Source of the DNA: WSZJ01 sp964590435
GTDB taxonomy: Bacteria; Planctomycetota; MHYJ01; WSZJ01
Direction: 5' to 3'
DNA: 64,000 nucleotides
Assembly (NCBI GenBank): GCA_964590435.1
Contig: CAZPWT010000049.1
Location: 72,358 to 136,357 of the forward strand
Shown piece after piece: positions 45,601 through 53,020 of this stretch (the stretch's first letter is position 1; every line of letters starts with the position of its first letter). Below the pieces are notes generated by a model, which ran no database searches, was not told where the DNA came from, and was given only the letters and a program-made list of their open reading frames with translations. The position numbers were made by a program, and so were the translations under genes.

Positions 45601-45639
45601 CGAGGAATCCTGGAGAAGCTGGCCGCGGAGGAAGCATGA
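42601..45639 (+). CDS. Cyclase-like/STAND ATPase/TPR signalling protein
   Basis: This 1012-residue cytoplasmic regulator starts at ATG 42601. Residues ~1-165 form a class III nucleotidyl cyclase-like domain. FLDLEGV keeps the first metal-binding Asp, but the second one (usually GDG) is missing: the sequence reads PGGFMLAF. A STAND (NB-ARC-like) ATPase follows, with P-loop GTAGVGKS at 216 and Walker B LLLIIDGLE near 290. GLPLALELAAARVKIL and LSGAIDWSYDLL are typical of LuxR/AfsR-type STAND proteins. From ~600 to the end are TPR repeats (for example ALERALAECETGEALARALG). No DNA-binding domain is visible. The cyclase part is probably a sensor and not an enzyme. Confidence 0.88.
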   Translation: MHPVTIAFLDLEGVAARISAGDPAVAAVVAVVERRVREAVKRRGGEFVKSTPGGFMLAFASAPEAVACVLELQESAGAGEPAIAAGLHCGETIREVDPATGRTDHVGPVVNRAARIAAAAHPRQTLLSGAVHDAAAGAAVTDLGEYRLRGIERTERIFLALPPAYRGLRFPPLRAVSAHFTNIPSQTTTFVGREREVREILSLLDAEPSRIVVVTGTAGVGKSRLAVRAASERLDRFEGGVWHADVSETRDAAGISAAVAAALGVPLAAKGAPAELVSGILEYRKPLLLIIDGLEAAVAEAPATVGLWAKRAPQVRWLVASRVLPELPGLAELRLGPLEFPARGAALAAIADSGAVRLFVDRAREMRPDFELTAANSGDVAEICAELEGLPLALELAAARVKILQPAMMLKKLAQKFQLLKSSRQDTVRRQQTLSGAIDWSYDLLSHWEQAAFRQASVFRGGMTAAAADAVVDLAGFPGAPRGSAALESLVARSLLERAPGAGGPRFRMPRTLRDYAEAKGLEVDGAAGRRALEARHALATVEFLEQWQYRGRGDDEACLQRQQEDLENALAAQTRCLASGDAMTAARAIRSVVELLNLRGPAAELTVRLEASAAALRPAAADPGTEQVLVLLLLALASAQRNFGNWDRATACSGEAVERARRCGAPALLARALVQDAAGLGFSGHAPEADARLEEAERALAGSGATLELAEIHNARGATLVERGNFLAALESFDRARPLFRQAHSRHGLLLVASNSAAALIHVGDLERALAECETGEALARALGNRALEAVLLDHRGGILSGMGDFPAALGAYDRACELNRELGRRRGVAINEAHRGEMFREMGNLDRAAELMSQSESILAAMGDRRAAAGARNALAMLRHAKGEFPEALALLEEPVRYFREQRDSFGLFGVLASYIIVHIELRKYEEALRLCQEATAAAEIAGAKESIEYYHVLAARATVEAALGRHSEGVRIAREAVPEMSRLAAQFKWRGAGYEASRGILEKLAAEEA

Positions 45640-45697
45640 ACGGCGGGAATGCGCGGGACGCGGGGATCGTTGGGTGTGCAACGCAAAGGGGGGAACG

Positions 45698-46624
45698 ATG
45701 AGACCGCCAGGCGAGCCGGTTTCCGGGAAAGGAATCACGCGGCGCAGCGCGCTGAAGGCGATGCTCGCGGCGGGCGCGGCCCTGCCCCTCGCGTCAGCCT
45801 GCGGCGGAGCGCGCGAAGGCGAATCCCCGGCGAAGACTGGCGCCGCGCCGGTCCCCGGCCGCATGCCCGCGATCTTCCTCGCGCACGGGTCGCCGATGCT
45901 GCTCGACGACGCGCGCTGGGTCGGCGAGCTCGACTCGTGGGCGCATGCCCTTCCACGCCCGAAATCGGTGCTGATGCTCTCGGCGCACTGGGAGGAACGC
46001 CCCGTCACGCTCGGCGCCACGACGACCGTCCCGCTCGTCTACGACTTCTACAATTTCCCCGAGCGCTACTACCAGGTCACCTACGCCGCCCCCGGCGCCC
46101 CCGAGCTCGCCGCGCAGGTCCGCGACCTTCTCGGGAAACGCGAGGAGATCCACGACGATCCCGAGCGCGGCCTCGACCACGGCGCCTACGTCCCGATGAA
46201 AGCCATGTACCCCGCCGCCGACGTCCCCTGCCTCCAGCTCTCCCTCCCCACGATGGACCCCGACGAGCTCTTCCGCCTCGGCGAGACCCTCGCCCCCCTG
46301 CGCGACCACGGCGTGCTCATCGTGGGAAGCGGATTCCTGACGCACAACCTGCGGCGGATGGACCGGGGCCCGAAGGCCGAGACGCCGGCGTGGGCCGCGA
46401 AGTTCGACGCGTGGGCCGAGGACGTGCTGCAGAGGCGCGACGTCGACGCGCTCCTCAAGTACCGCGAGAAGGCGCCGGGCGTGGAGGAAGCGCTGCCGAC
46501 GCACGAGCATTTCGTGCCCGTCGTGATCGCGATGGGCGCGGCGCAGGAGCCCGGCCCCGTGTCGTTCCCGATCACGGGGTTCCTCGGCGGCTCGATGACG
46601 CGCCGCAGCGTGCAGTTCGGGTAG
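45698..46624 (+). CDS. DODA-type extradiol dioxygenase-family protein, Tat-exported
   Basis: This 308-residue member of the 4,5-DOPA/LigB extradiol dioxygenase family starts at ATG 45698, with AAAGGGGGG upstream. The N-terminus has a Tat motif (TRRSALKAMLAAGAALPLASA) followed by Cys (lipobox ASAC). The active-site histidines of the family appear: LAHGSPM, LSAHWE, GLDHGAYVPM and HEHFVPVV. The C-terminal GFLGGSMTRRSVQFG is also conserved. Export of this enzyme is unusual, because most DODA proteins are cytoplasmic; I infer it from the signal only. It is 58 bp from the STAND gene and lies alone before the MacAB-like operon. The substrate is likely a catechol. Confidence 0.82.
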   Translation: MRPPGEPVSGKGITRRSALKAMLAAGAALPLASACGGAREGESPAKTGAAPVPGRMPAIFLAHGSPMLLDDARWVGELDSWAHALPRPKSVLMLSAHWEERPVTLGATTTVPLVYDFYNFPERYYQVTYAAPGAPELAAQVRDLLGKREEIHDDPERGLDHGAYVPMKAMYPAADVPCLQLSLPTMDPDELFRLGETLAPLRDHGVLIVGSGFLTHNLRRMDRGPKAETPAWAAKFDAWAEDVLQRRDVDALLKYREKAPGVEEALPTHEHFVPVVIAMGAAQEPGPVSFPITGFLGGSMTRRSVQFG

Positions 46625-46791
46625 GGCGCTACTTTTTCGACGGCTGGCAGAGGCAGGACGGGGTCACCGCGATGTCCGCGCCGGCTCGGCGCACGCATCA
46701 GTCTCCCCGGGAATTCCGGATTCGCGATTACGGGAATCCTGCGGGCGCTTCTCCGGTTTTCAATTCACTGCTCCTGTGGCACGCTGCTCCC

Positions 46792-47994
46792 ATGAAACGG
46801 CTCCTCGTCGTGTTGCTGGTGCTCGGCGCGGGCGGCGCCGCCGGGTGGTATTTCTGGCAGAAGACCGCCGCTTCCGCTCCGCAGTTCCGGACGGCCAAGG
46901 TCGAGCGCGGGGACATCCTCGTGGCGGTCACTTCCACCGGCACGATCCAGCCGCTGACGCAGGTGCAGGTCGGGACGCAGGTGAGCGGGACGATCAAGAC
47001 GCTCGGCGCGGACTGGAACTCGATCGTCACCACGGAGACGGTGCTCGCCACGCTAGACCCCGCGCAGTTCGAGGCGCGCGTCGAGCAGGACAAGGCCAAC
47101 CTCGCGCGCAGCGAAGCCGAGGTCGAGCGCGTGCAGGCCGGGCTCACGCAGGCCGAGGCGGACCTCAAGCGCACCGTGGACCTGAGCGCCCAGAAGCTGG
47201 TGCCGCCCAGCGACCTCGACGCCGCCGTCGCCGCGCGCGACGGCCTCCTCGCCCAGATGAAAGTCGCCCGCGCCGCCGTCGAGCAGAGCCGCGCGACCCT
47301 TCGCGTCTCGGAGGTCAACCTCGCCTTCACCATCATCAAGTCCCCCGTCGACGGGATCGTCGTCTCCCGCAGCGTGGACGTCGGCCAGACCGTCGCCGCC
47401 TCGCTCTCGTCGCCGACCCTCTTCGTCATCGCGACCAGCCTCAAGCGCGTCCAGGTCCAGGCCAGCGTCGCCGAGGCCGACATCGGCCGCGTCTTCAAGG
47501 GACAGTCCGCCGTGTTCTCGGTCGACGCCTACCGCGAACGGCGCTTCAAGGCCTCCGTCACCCAGGTCCGCCTGCAGCCCACGACGGTGCAGAACGTGGT
47601 GACGTACACGGTGATCCTGGAAGCGGACAATCCCGAGGAGAAGCTCTTGCCCGGCATGACCGCGAACGTGTCGTTCGAGGTGGAACGGGCGACGGCGGTG
47701 CTGAAGGTGCCGAGCTCGGCGCTGCGCTTCGTCCCCGACGGGGTCACCGATGCGGCGGGGAAGGGCGGGCGCGAGAAGGCGGGCCGCGTGTGGATCGCCG
47801 GGCCGTCGGGTCCGGTTGCGGTCGCAGTGGAGACCGGCGCGACGGACGGGTCGTTCACGGCGATCACCAAGGGAGAACTGAAGGAGGGGCAGGACCTGCT
47901 CGTCGGGATGGCGACGGCCGCGAAAGACTCCGGCGTGAGCAATCCGTTCTCGCCGCGGATGGGCGGGCCCGGCGGCGGCCGTGGCGGCCGGTAG
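46792..47994 (+). CDS. macA: MacA-like periplasmic adaptor of an ABC export system
   Basis: This 400-residue membrane-fusion protein has an N-terminal anchor (LLVVLLVLGAGGAAGWYF). A lipoyl-like half-site follows (VGTQVSGTIKTLGADWNS). Next is an alpha-helical hairpin (~90-170, QDKANLARSEAEVERVQAGL) and a return segment with the family motif IKSPVDGIVVSRSVDVGQTV. LLPGMTANVSFEVERA in the beta-barrel domain is typical of MacA. The C-terminal tail is Gly/Arg-rich (GGPGGGRGGR). It stands 7 bp before the ATPase gene and works with MacB in exporting peptides, lipids or macrolides; the substrate is unknown. Confidence 0.92.
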   Translation: MKRLLVVLLVLGAGGAAGWYFWQKTAASAPQFRTAKVERGDILVAVTSTGTIQPLTQVQVGTQVSGTIKTLGADWNSIVTTETVLATLDPAQFEARVEQDKANLARSEAEVERVQAGLTQAEADLKRTVDLSAQKLVPPSDLDAAVAARDGLLAQMKVARAAVEQSRATLRVSEVNLAFTIIKSPVDGIVVSRSVDVGQTVAASLSSPTLFVIATSLKRVQVQASVAEADIGRVFKGQSAVFSVDAYRERRFKASVTQVRLQPTTVQNVVTYTVILEADNPEEKLLPGMTANVSFEVERATAVLKVPSSALRFVPDGVTDAAGKGGREKAGRVWIAGPSGPVAVAVETGATDGSFTAITKGELKEGQDLLVGMATAAKDSGVSNPFSPRMGGPGGGRGGR

Positions 47995-48001
47995 CGAAGC
48001 C

Positions 48002-48685
48002 ATGGCCGAAGCGCTCATCGACCTGCAGGGCGTGACGAAGGTCTACCACCTCGGCGAGGTGGACATCGTCCCGCTGCGCGGCGTCTCCCTGCGGATCGAG
48101 CCGGGCGAGATGATCGCGATCATGGGCTCTTCGGGTTCCGGCAAGACCACGCTCATGAACATCATCGGGTGCATGGATCACCCCACGGAGGGTGCCTACC
48201 GGCTCGACGGCCTGGACATCTCCAAGGCCGGCGCCGACGAGCGCGCGGCGCTTCGCAACCGGAAATTCGGCTTCGTGTTCCAATCGTTCAACCTGCTGTC
48301 GCGCACGTCCGCTCTCGAGAACGTCGAGCTGCCGCTTTTGTACCGCCCCGGCGTCGGCGGAGCCGAGCGGCGTCGGCGGGCGAGGGCCGCGCTGGAGCGC
48401 GTCGGGCTCGCCGACCGCCTCGGCCACCACCCCAGCCAGCTCTCGGGCGGCCAGCAGCAGCGCGTCGCGATCGCCCGAGCCCTCGTCACCGACCCCGCCG
48501 TCGTCCTCGCCGACGAGCCCACCGGCAACCTCGACAGCCAGTCCGAAAAGGAAATCCTCGCGATGTTCCGGCAGCTCAACGCCGCCGGCATCACCGTCAT
48601 CCTCGTCACCCACAACCCGGAGGTCGGCGCACACGCCGGCCGCCTCATCCGCATCCGCGACGGGCGGATCGTGGAGGCCCCATGA
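48002..48685 (+). CDS. MacB/LolD-type ABC transporter ATPase
   Basis: This 227-residue ATP-binding subunit has Walker A GSSGSGKTT near 43, Q-loop FVFQSFNLL, signature LSGGQQQRVAIARALV, Walker B VVLADEPTGNLDS and the switch His in LVTHNPEV. The order and wording match the MacB/LolD/FtsE class. It energises the permease gene that overlaps its stop (ATGA). In E. coli MacB, ATPase and permease are fused; here they are separate, as in many bacteria. Confidence 0.95.
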   Translation: MAEALIDLQGVTKVYHLGEVDIVPLRGVSLRIEPGEMIAIMGSSGSGKTTLMNIIGCMDHPTEGAYRLDGLDISKAGADERAALRNRKFGFVFQSFNLLSRTSALENVELPLLYRPGVGGAERRRRARAALERVGLADRLGHHPSQLSGGQQQRVAIARALVTDPAVVLADEPTGNLDSQSEKEILAMFRQLNAAGITVILVTHNPEVGAHAGRLIRIRDGRIVEAP

Positions 48686-49902
48686 GCTTCTGGCGCGTCC
48701 TCTCCCTCGCCGTCCGCTCCCTCCTCCGCAACAAGGTCCGCACCGCCCTCACCATGCTCGGCATCGTCATCGGCATCGCTTCCGTCATCGCCATGGTCGC
48801 CATCGGCCAGGGCGCTTCCACCATGGTCCAGGACCAGATCGCCTCCATGGGCCGCAATATCCTCATGATCTGGCCCGGCGCCGCAGCCTCCGGCGGCTTC
48901 TCCTACGGCGGCGGCTCCTCCACCACCCTCACCGTCGAGGACGGCGAAGCGATCCGCCGCGAGGTCGGGAGCATCCGCTCTATCGCCCCCGTTATCCGCG
49001 CCAGGGCCCAGATCGTCTACGGCGGCCAGAACTGGGTCCCCCAGAGCATGATGGGGACGACCCCTTCCTTCACGGACGTCCGCGACTGGAACGTCCAGGA
49101 CGGCAGCTTCTTCACAGAGTCCGACGTCGCTTCCGCCAACAAGGTCTGCGTCATCGGGCTTACCATCGCGGATACCCTCTTCCCCGGCGAGTCGCCCCTG
49201 CAGAAGACGATCCGCGTGAAGAACATGCCGTTCGTGGTGGTCGGCGTCCTCGACCGCAAGGGCACCAGCGCCATGGGCCAGGACCAGGACGACGTCGTCC
49301 TCGCCCCGTGGACGACGGTGAAGCGGACGCTCCAGGGATCGGCCTTCAGCAACGTCGACCAGCTGCTCGTCAGCGCCCACGACGACCTGGCCCGCGCCCA
49401 GGCCGACATCACGGCCCTCCTCCGCCAGCGCCACCGCCTCGGCGAACGCGAGGACAACGACTTCCGCCTCCTCACCATGAACGAAATGGCCAGCACCGCC
49501 ACCCAGACCTCGCAGGTCATGACCCTCCTGCTCGCGATCATCGCCTCGATCTCCCTCCTCGTCGGCGGCATCGGAATCATGAACATCATGCTCGTCAGCG
49601 TCGTCGAGCGAACCCGCGAGATCGGCCTCCGCATGGCCGTCGGCGCCCGCGGCCGCGACATCCTCATGCAGTTCCTCATGGAGGCCACCGCCATCTCCAT
49701 GACCGCCGGCGTCATCGGGATGGCGCTCGGGGTCGGAAGCGCGTTCATCATTGCGGGAGTGCTGAAGTGGCCCGCGCAGACCTCGGCCACTTCCATCGGA
49801 GTCGCGTTCGCGTTCTCGTGCGCCGTGGGAGTGTTCTTCGGCTTCTACCCGGCCCTGCGCGCGGCGCGGATGGACCCGATTGAAGCGCTTCGGTACGAGT
49901 AG
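48682..49902 (+). CDS. macB: MacB-like ABC transporter permease
   Basis: This 406-residue permease shows the MacB layout. A first helix (LTMLGIVIGIASVIAMVAIG) is followed by a large periplasmic domain (~45-280), three further helices (VMTLLLAIIASISLLVGGIG starts one) and the C-terminal FYPALRAARMDPIEALRYE. The phrase GIMNIMLVSVVERTREIGLR and the helix GVIGMALGVGSAFI fit FtsX/MacB permeases. Four helices in all agree with the class. It overlaps the ATPase gene by 4 nt. Confidence 0.94.
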   Translation: MSFWRVLSLAVRSLLRNKVRTALTMLGIVIGIASVIAMVAIGQGASTMVQDQIASMGRNILMIWPGAAASGGFSYGGGSSTTLTVEDGEAIRREVGSIRSIAPVIRARAQIVYGGQNWVPQSMMGTTPSFTDVRDWNVQDGSFFTESDVASANKVCVIGLTIADTLFPGESPLQKTIRVKNMPFVVVGVLDRKGTSAMGQDQDDVVLAPWTTVKRTLQGSAFSNVDQLLVSAHDDLARAQADITALLRQRHRLGEREDNDFRLLTMNEMASTATQTSQVMTLLLAIIASISLLVGGIGIMNIMLVSVVERTREIGLRMAVGARGRDILMQFLMEATAISMTAGVIGMALGVGSAFIIAGVLKWPAQTSATSIGVAFAFSCAVGVFFGFYPALRAARMDPIEALRYE

Positions 49903-49963
49903 CCCGCGCCCGTCGCCTTGCGCGCCGCCGCTGCGCCGATCGCGGGCCGGCCGCGCGGTACTG

Positions 49964-50656
49964 GTGCCGGTCCGCGGGGGCCGGACGCTGCGGATTCGCG
50001 AGCTGGGCGGCGTGCATCCGCTCGACCCGTACGCACCGGACTTCGCCGCGCGGTTCCGCATCCGCCCGGGAGATTCGGCGTGGGACCTCGGCTGCGGCGC
50101 GGGGCTCTACGGTTGCGCCGCGGCGGCGATGGGCGCGTCCCGCGTCCTCGTGACCGACATCGACCGGGCGGCGGTGGATTGCGCGCTGGGCAACGCGAGG
50201 CGGAACGGCCTGAAGGGCGTCGACGGCCGCGCCGGCTCGATGCTCGCCCCCGCACGCGGCGAACGCTTCGACCTCATCATGACCTCGGTCCCGCAATTGC
50301 CCGCTCCCGGTCCCGTGATCAGCACGCGCTACGGCGGCCGCGACGGCCTCGAGTTTTTCCGCCCGCTCGCCGCGGGCGCCGCGGCCCACCTCCGTCCCGG
50401 AGGCCGCCTCTATGCCCTCGTCACCGACTGGCCCGACCCACGCCGCGTCGCCGCCCTCTTCACCGCCCGCGGATTCCGCGTCCGCACTGCCCTTCGCGTC
50501 GATCGCGCCTTCCAGCCCGTTGAATACGACCGCATGCGCCCCAGCCTGTTCGACTACCTCCACCGGCGGGCCGAGGCCGGCATTGGCGGGTATCGGCGAA
50601 GGGGCGCATGGTGCTACCTTGGGGTGAGCCTGCTGGAAGCGGCGCGGCCCCGGTAG
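49964..50656 (+). CDS. Class I SAM-dependent methyltransferase
   Basis: This ~230-residue protein shows motif I DLGCGAGLYG near residue 43, then SRVLVTDIDRAAVDCALGNA (motif II-like). Motif IV-like LIMTSVPQLPAP recalls the NPPY loop but without Asn, so the target may differ from HemK/PrmA. It lies after the MacB-like permease. The frame is open from a TTG at 49880 inside that gene, but the first 28 residues from there are low-complexity, so I favour GTG 49964. Neither start has a clear ribosome site. Substrate unknown. Confidence 0.72.
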   Translation: MPVRGGRTLRIRELGGVHPLDPYAPDFAARFRIRPGDSAWDLGCGAGLYGCAAAAMGASRVLVTDIDRAAVDCALGNARRNGLKGVDGRAGSMLAPARGERFDLIMTSVPQLPAPGPVISTRYGGRDGLEFFRPLAAGAAAHLRPGGRLYALVTDWPDPRRVAALFTARGFRVRTALRVDRAFQPVEYDRMRPSLFDYLHRRAEAGIGGYRRRGAWCYLGVSLLEAARPR

Positions 50657-50691
50657 CGGCGCGCCGCGCGGCGCGCTATGATCCGCACCCC

Positions 50692-51234
50692 ATGCCCTTC
50701 GAATTCCAGCACCTTCCGATCCCCGGCCTCGTCCTCGTGCGGCCCCGCGTGTTCTCCGACGCGCGCGGCTCGTTCATGGAGTCGTGGCGCCGCGACGAAT
50801 TCGAGCGCGCCGGGATCGGCGCCGATTTCGTGCAGGACAACGTGGCGGTCAGCACGAAGCGCGGGGTGCTGCGCGGGCTGCACTTCCAGCGTGAGCCGCA
50901 CGCGCAGGCCAAGCTGGTGCGCTGCGTCGCGGGGCGGGTGTTCGACGTCGCGGTGGACTTGCGCGCCGGGTCGCCGACGCGGGGGAGGCACTTCGCACTG
51001 GAGCTCGACGCCGAGACGCCCGCGCTCTTCTTTGTGCCCCGGGGATTCGCGCACGGCTACGTCACGCTGACGGAGCATGCCGTGGTGGAATACAAGGTGG
51101 ACGGGGCGTATGCGCCGCAGGCGGAAGGGGGAGTGGCGTGGAACGATCCGGCGCTGGGGATCGAGTGGCCGGTGAAGGAGCCGCTCCTGAGCGACCGGGA
51201 CCGGGCCTGGCCGTCGCTGGCGCTCGCGAAGTAG
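50692..51234 (+). CDS. rfbC: dTDP-4-dehydrorhamnose 3,5-epimerase
   Basis: This 180-residue cupin epimerase acts in dTDP-L-rhamnose synthesis for surface polysaccharide. Motifs are RVFSDARGSFMESWRRDEF, FVQDNVAVSTKRGVLRGLHF with the catalytic His, AKLVRCVAGRVFDVAVDLR, FFVPRGFAHGYVTL, and the C-terminal WNDPALGIEWP. Length and order match RfbC/RmlC exactly. The other rml genes are not in this window. It is 35 bp after the methyltransferase. Confidence 0.96.
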   Translation: MPFEFQHLPIPGLVLVRPRVFSDARGSFMESWRRDEFERAGIGADFVQDNVAVSTKRGVLRGLHFQREPHAQAKLVRCVAGRVFDVAVDLRAGSPTRGRHFALELDAETPALFFVPRGFAHGYVTLTEHAVVEYKVDGAYAPQAEGGVAWNDPALGIEWPVKEPLLSDRDRAWPSLALAK

Positions 51235-51363
51235 CGCAAGTCTCTTCGGCACAAGGCTTTGTGTAATTTTGTATTTCCACGGGAATTGCAGAAACTTGCC
51301 CGCTGCCGCGGGGTTTACCTTCTGTCAGCCAAACAACCGACTCCAACTTTCGAGGATCCTGAC

Positions 51364-51663
51364 ATGCGCCGCCTCGCCATCGCCGTCCTCGCCTTCTTCG
51401 TCGCCCTCTCGCCCTCCTTCGCTTTCGCCGGTGACGGCAAGGGCCCGCGCGGCGGCGACCGCCCCGGAAAGGGCGAACGCCCGCCCGCCGAACGTCCCAC
51501 CGAACGCGGCGGCGACAAGGACAAGATGGGCAAGCGCGAAAAGGCGCGTGAGTGGATGAAGAAGCACGGCAAAAAGCGCAAGGGGATGCGCCGTCATCAC
51601 CGCCGCCATCATCGCCGTCACGGCAAGCACGCCCGTCGTCACGCCCACCGCGGCCAGAAGTAA
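51364..51663 (+). CDS. Small secreted His/Arg/Lys-rich protein
   Basis: I do not recognise this 99-residue protein. ATG 51364 opens a signal peptide (MRRLAIAVLAFFVALSPSFAFA). The mature part is very basic, with Gly/Arg/Pro/Glu in the first half. The C-terminal 26 residues are dominated by His and Arg (for example HHRRHHRRHGKHARRH, about ten His). This could bind metal, DNA or an anionic surface. A 129-bp gap with AT-rich sequence (TTTTGTATTT) and a short CACAA/TTGTG inverted repeat precedes it. It is 60 bp from the TPR gene. Confidence 0.7.
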   Translation: MRRLAIAVLAFFVALSPSFAFAGDGKGPRGGDRPGKGERPPAERPTERGGDKDKMGKREKAREWMKKHGKKRKGMRRHHRRHHRRHGKHARRHAHRGQK

Positions 51664-51723
51664 TTCACCGATCGCCCGGGAGCCCGGCCACCGCGCCGGG
51701 CTCCTTCCATTTCCGGAGGCTCC

Positions 51724-52665
51724 ATGCCGCTCCGACGCGCCGCCCTCGCCCTGTTCCTCGCCGCCGCAACCGCCCGCGCCGACGAGGCCGCCTGGCAGAA
51801 ATTCGTCGACGAGGGCGAGAAGTTCCTCGACGACGGGCAGTACGCCGACGCGGAGGGCCGCTTCCGCGCCGCGCTCGGCGAGGCCGAGGCCTTCGGCGAC
51901 GACGACGAGCGGCTCGCGACCACGCTCTCCGACCTCGCCGAGGCCCTTCGCGGCCGCCGCAAGCTCCTCGAGGCGGAGCCGTACTGCAAGCGTGCGCTGG
52001 CGGTGACGGAGAAAGCGCTGGGCGCGGAAGACCCGGGCGTGGCGGGACCGGTCGCCGACCTTGCGGACCTGTACCGCGACCTCGAGCGCCCTGCATCAGC
52101 GGAACCGCTGTACCGTCGCGCGCTCAAGCTGGTCGAGGCCGAAGACGGCGCTTCCGGGCTGGAGACCGCAGCTGCCGTGGCGGACCTGGGTTCGATCCTG
52201 GTGACTCTGAAGAAGTTCGACGAGGCGAAGCCGCTGCTGGAGAGGGCGCTGAAGATCTACCAGGCGGCGGCGGGAGCGGACCCGCTCGACCTTGCGGACA
52301 GCGAAACGGACCTCGCCGACCTGTTCACGGCGCAGGAAAAGCACGCTGACGCGGAGCCGCACTACCGGAAGGCTCTCGAGATCGTGCAGAAAGCGAAGGC
52401 GGCCGCGCCCGCGGACCGCGGGGCCGCGCTGGCCGATCTCGCGGAGAACCTCGGTGCGCTGGGGAAGCACGAGGAATCCGAGGGGCTGTGGAAGAGGGCG
52501 GCCGAAGAGTGCGCGAAGGGCGGGGAAGAGTCGCTCGACGAGCTTGCGGACGCGCTGTCGGGGAGGGCGGAGGAGCTGAAGGCGCTGAAGCGGGATGAGG
52601 AGGCGGCGAAGGTGGAAGCGGACGCGGCGGAAGCGCGGAAGAAGGCGGACGCCCAGGCGCGGTAG
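51724..52665 (+). CDS. Secreted TPR-repeat protein
   Basis: This 313-residue protein has a signal peptide (ALALFLAAATARA). TPR-like helical repeats of ~40 residues are seen (LSDLAEALRGRRKLLEAEPY, LADLYRDLERPASAEPLYRR, LGSILVTLKKFDEAKPLLER, LADLFTAQEKHADAEPHYRK, LAENLGALGKHEESEGLWKR). They resemble the kinesin-light-chain subtype. It ends in an Ala/Glu/Lys helix. It probably serves as an envelope scaffold. No enzyme motif is seen. Confidence 0.85.
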   Translation: MPLRRAALALFLAAATARADEAAWQKFVDEGEKFLDDGQYADAEGRFRAALGEAEAFGDDDERLATTLSDLAEALRGRRKLLEAEPYCKRALAVTEKALGAEDPGVAGPVADLADLYRDLERPASAEPLYRRALKLVEAEDGASGLETAAAVADLGSILVTLKKFDEAKPLLERALKIYQAAAGADPLDLADSETDLADLFTAQEKHADAEPHYRKALEIVQKAKAAAPADRGAALADLAENLGALGKHEESEGLWKRAAEECAKGGEESLDELADALSGRAEELKALKRDEEAAKVEADAAEARKKADAQAR

Positions 52666-52695
52666 GGGGCCCGGTTGACTTCGCCCCGCGGACTA

Positions 52696-52719
52696 TGTTG
52701 TCATGTTGTCACGACAACA
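52696..52719 (+). promoter_or_regulatory. Probable operator: direct octamer repeat plus inverted copy
   Basis: Three octamers abut without gaps: TGTTGTCA at 52696 and 52704, then CGACAACA at 52712, which pairs with the first two in opposite direction (7 of 8 bases). The block lies 21 bp before the ATG of a ribbon-helix-helix-like gene and is unusually AT-rich for this region. Short direct and inverted repeats are how RHH regulators bind, so self-control is likely. Confidence 0.6.
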
Positions 52720-52739
52720 AACTACAGGGGGCTCACGCC

Positions 52740-53015
52740 ATGGCCGCAGGATCGACGCCCATCCGCATCGAACGGATCCAGACGGGCCTTCGCCTCGAGA
52801 AACGAATGGTCAAGGTGCTCAAGGCCGTCGCCGAGTACTACGACATGAGCATGTCGGGCCTCGTCGAGGAAATCGTGCTGCATGCGTTCGAGGGTCCGGG
52901 CGCGTTCGCGTTCGGCAAGCCCGCCGTGAAACGAATCCGCGAATTCCGCCGCCTGTACGGCATGGATTACGGCGTCCACGACTCGCGGCGTTTCCGGGAA
53001 AAGCCCGGCGCCTGA
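52740..53015 (+). CDS. Small ribbon-helix-helix-like DNA-binding protein
   Basis: This 91-residue protein starts at ATG 52740 after AGGGGG. Residues ~13-48 (TGLRLEKRMVKVLKAVAEYY, then MSMSGLVEEIVLHAF) fit a beta strand followed by two helices, the ribbon-helix-helix pattern. The C-terminal half is basic (AVKRIREFRRLYGMDYG). It probably regulates itself through the repeat block just upstream. No toxin partner is seen next to it; the next gene is convergent and only 5 bp away. Confidence 0.65.
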   Translation: MAAGSTPIRIERIQTGLRLEKRMVKVLKAVAEYYDMSMSGLVEEIVLHAFEGPGAFAFGKPAVKRIREFRRLYGMDYGVHDSRRFREKPGA

Positions 53016-53020
53016 TCCCG

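Noticed and set aside
43153..46020. 955-residue open frame on the minus strand
   Set aside because: It is antisense to the STAND regulator and dioxygenase genes, both of which have clear motifs; the minus-strand product is low-complexity.
46625..46791. Possible short minus-strand gene ending near 46626
   Set aside because: The in-frame stretch after the last stop is only about 20 codons, with no start signal or motif.
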